A stretch of DNA of 43,661 nt from Nitrospirae bacterium MYbin3 (GTDB taxonomy: Bacteria > Nitrospirota > Thermodesulfovibrionia > Thermodesulfovibrionales > Dissulfurispiraceae). The notes under the pieces were generated by a model. That model ran no database searches, was not told the DNA's origin, and worked only from the letters and a program-made list of their open reading frames with translations. Every line of letters begins with the position of its first letter. Position 1 is the stretch's first letter. The DNA is taken from contig PEAD01000026.1 of the NCBI GenBank assembly GCA_002753335.1, forward strand, positions 1 to 43,661, given 5' to 3'. A program made the translations under genes and the position numbers. Below are positions 43,400-43,661 of the stretch, piece after piece.

Positions 43400-43661
<262 letters not shown>

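Overview
The window looks like chromosome of a diderm (Gram-negative), motile and probably anaerobic or microaerophilic bacterium. It encodes signal-peptide-bearing periplasmic proteases, an outer-membrane porin, twitching-pilus ATPases, rubrerythrin and rubredoxin, a c-heme sensor kinase and a prenyl-FMN (UbiD) decarboxylase. Gene content recalls Nitrospirota or the former Deltaproteobacteria, but that is an inference; no rRNA or tRNA gene is visible. Coding density is high. I recognise no insertion sequence, prophage, CRISPR array or plasmid function.

Layout. (1) 1-7879: a surface-glycan block. A truncated TPR-glycosyltransferase reads leftward; rightward come a CgeB-like glycosyltransferase with TPRs, a 988-residue fusion (TPR, GT2 glycosyltransferase, B12-binding/radical SAM) and two sugar-nucleotide epimerases. 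(2) 7876-12320: the run continues without a real gap into a heme-binding histidine kinase, a receiver-PAS-PAS protein and a UbiD decarboxylase. (3) 12374-14360 leftward: a SAM methyltransferase and a GT4 glycosyltransferase. (4) 14669-23927: housekeeping and envelope genes: ribD and hemW rightward; degP/htrA, tilS and a small membrane protein leftward; an L,D-transpeptidase rightward; then leftward a TPR protein with a dead HtrA-like domain, pyruvate kinase and a TSCPD-domain protein. (5) 24201-26989: pilT, a second PilT/PilU-type ATPase and a degenerate receiver. (6) 27003-28703: a perfect palindrome and a hybrid histidine kinase with a promoter placed for a leaderless mRNA. (7) 28706-34938: NERD-like protein, pdxA, RseC-like protein, EF-G-2-type GTPase, argH and a CBM9-like protein. 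(8) 34943-38908: a CX4C rubredoxin, a DUF1460 amidase-like protein, a GH3/NagZ-like hydrolase, rsmI and rubrerythrin with a PerR-like box. (9) 39011-43322: a porin with a hairpin leader followed by cbiM, cbiQ and cbiO (cobalt/nickel ECF uptake), where CbiO carries an extra His-rich C-terminal domain with its own internal start signal. (10) 43400-end: a truncated CheW-like gene.

How the genes may work together. The left block could build and attach a modified sugar, with TPR modules tethering glycosyltransferases to a target and the epimerases and radical SAM enzyme tailoring the donor or glycan. The porin and CbiMQO look like one metal-import route across both membranes; cobalt uptake would fit the need of the B12-type radical SAM enzyme. 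Rubredoxin and rubrerythrin suggest peroxide defence. The most unusual items are the GT2-radical SAM fusion, the CbiO C-terminal domain with a nested start, the three-residue-dead HtrA-TPR protein, the pseudo-receiver in the PilT operon, the porin leader hairpin and the leaderless promoter arrangement.
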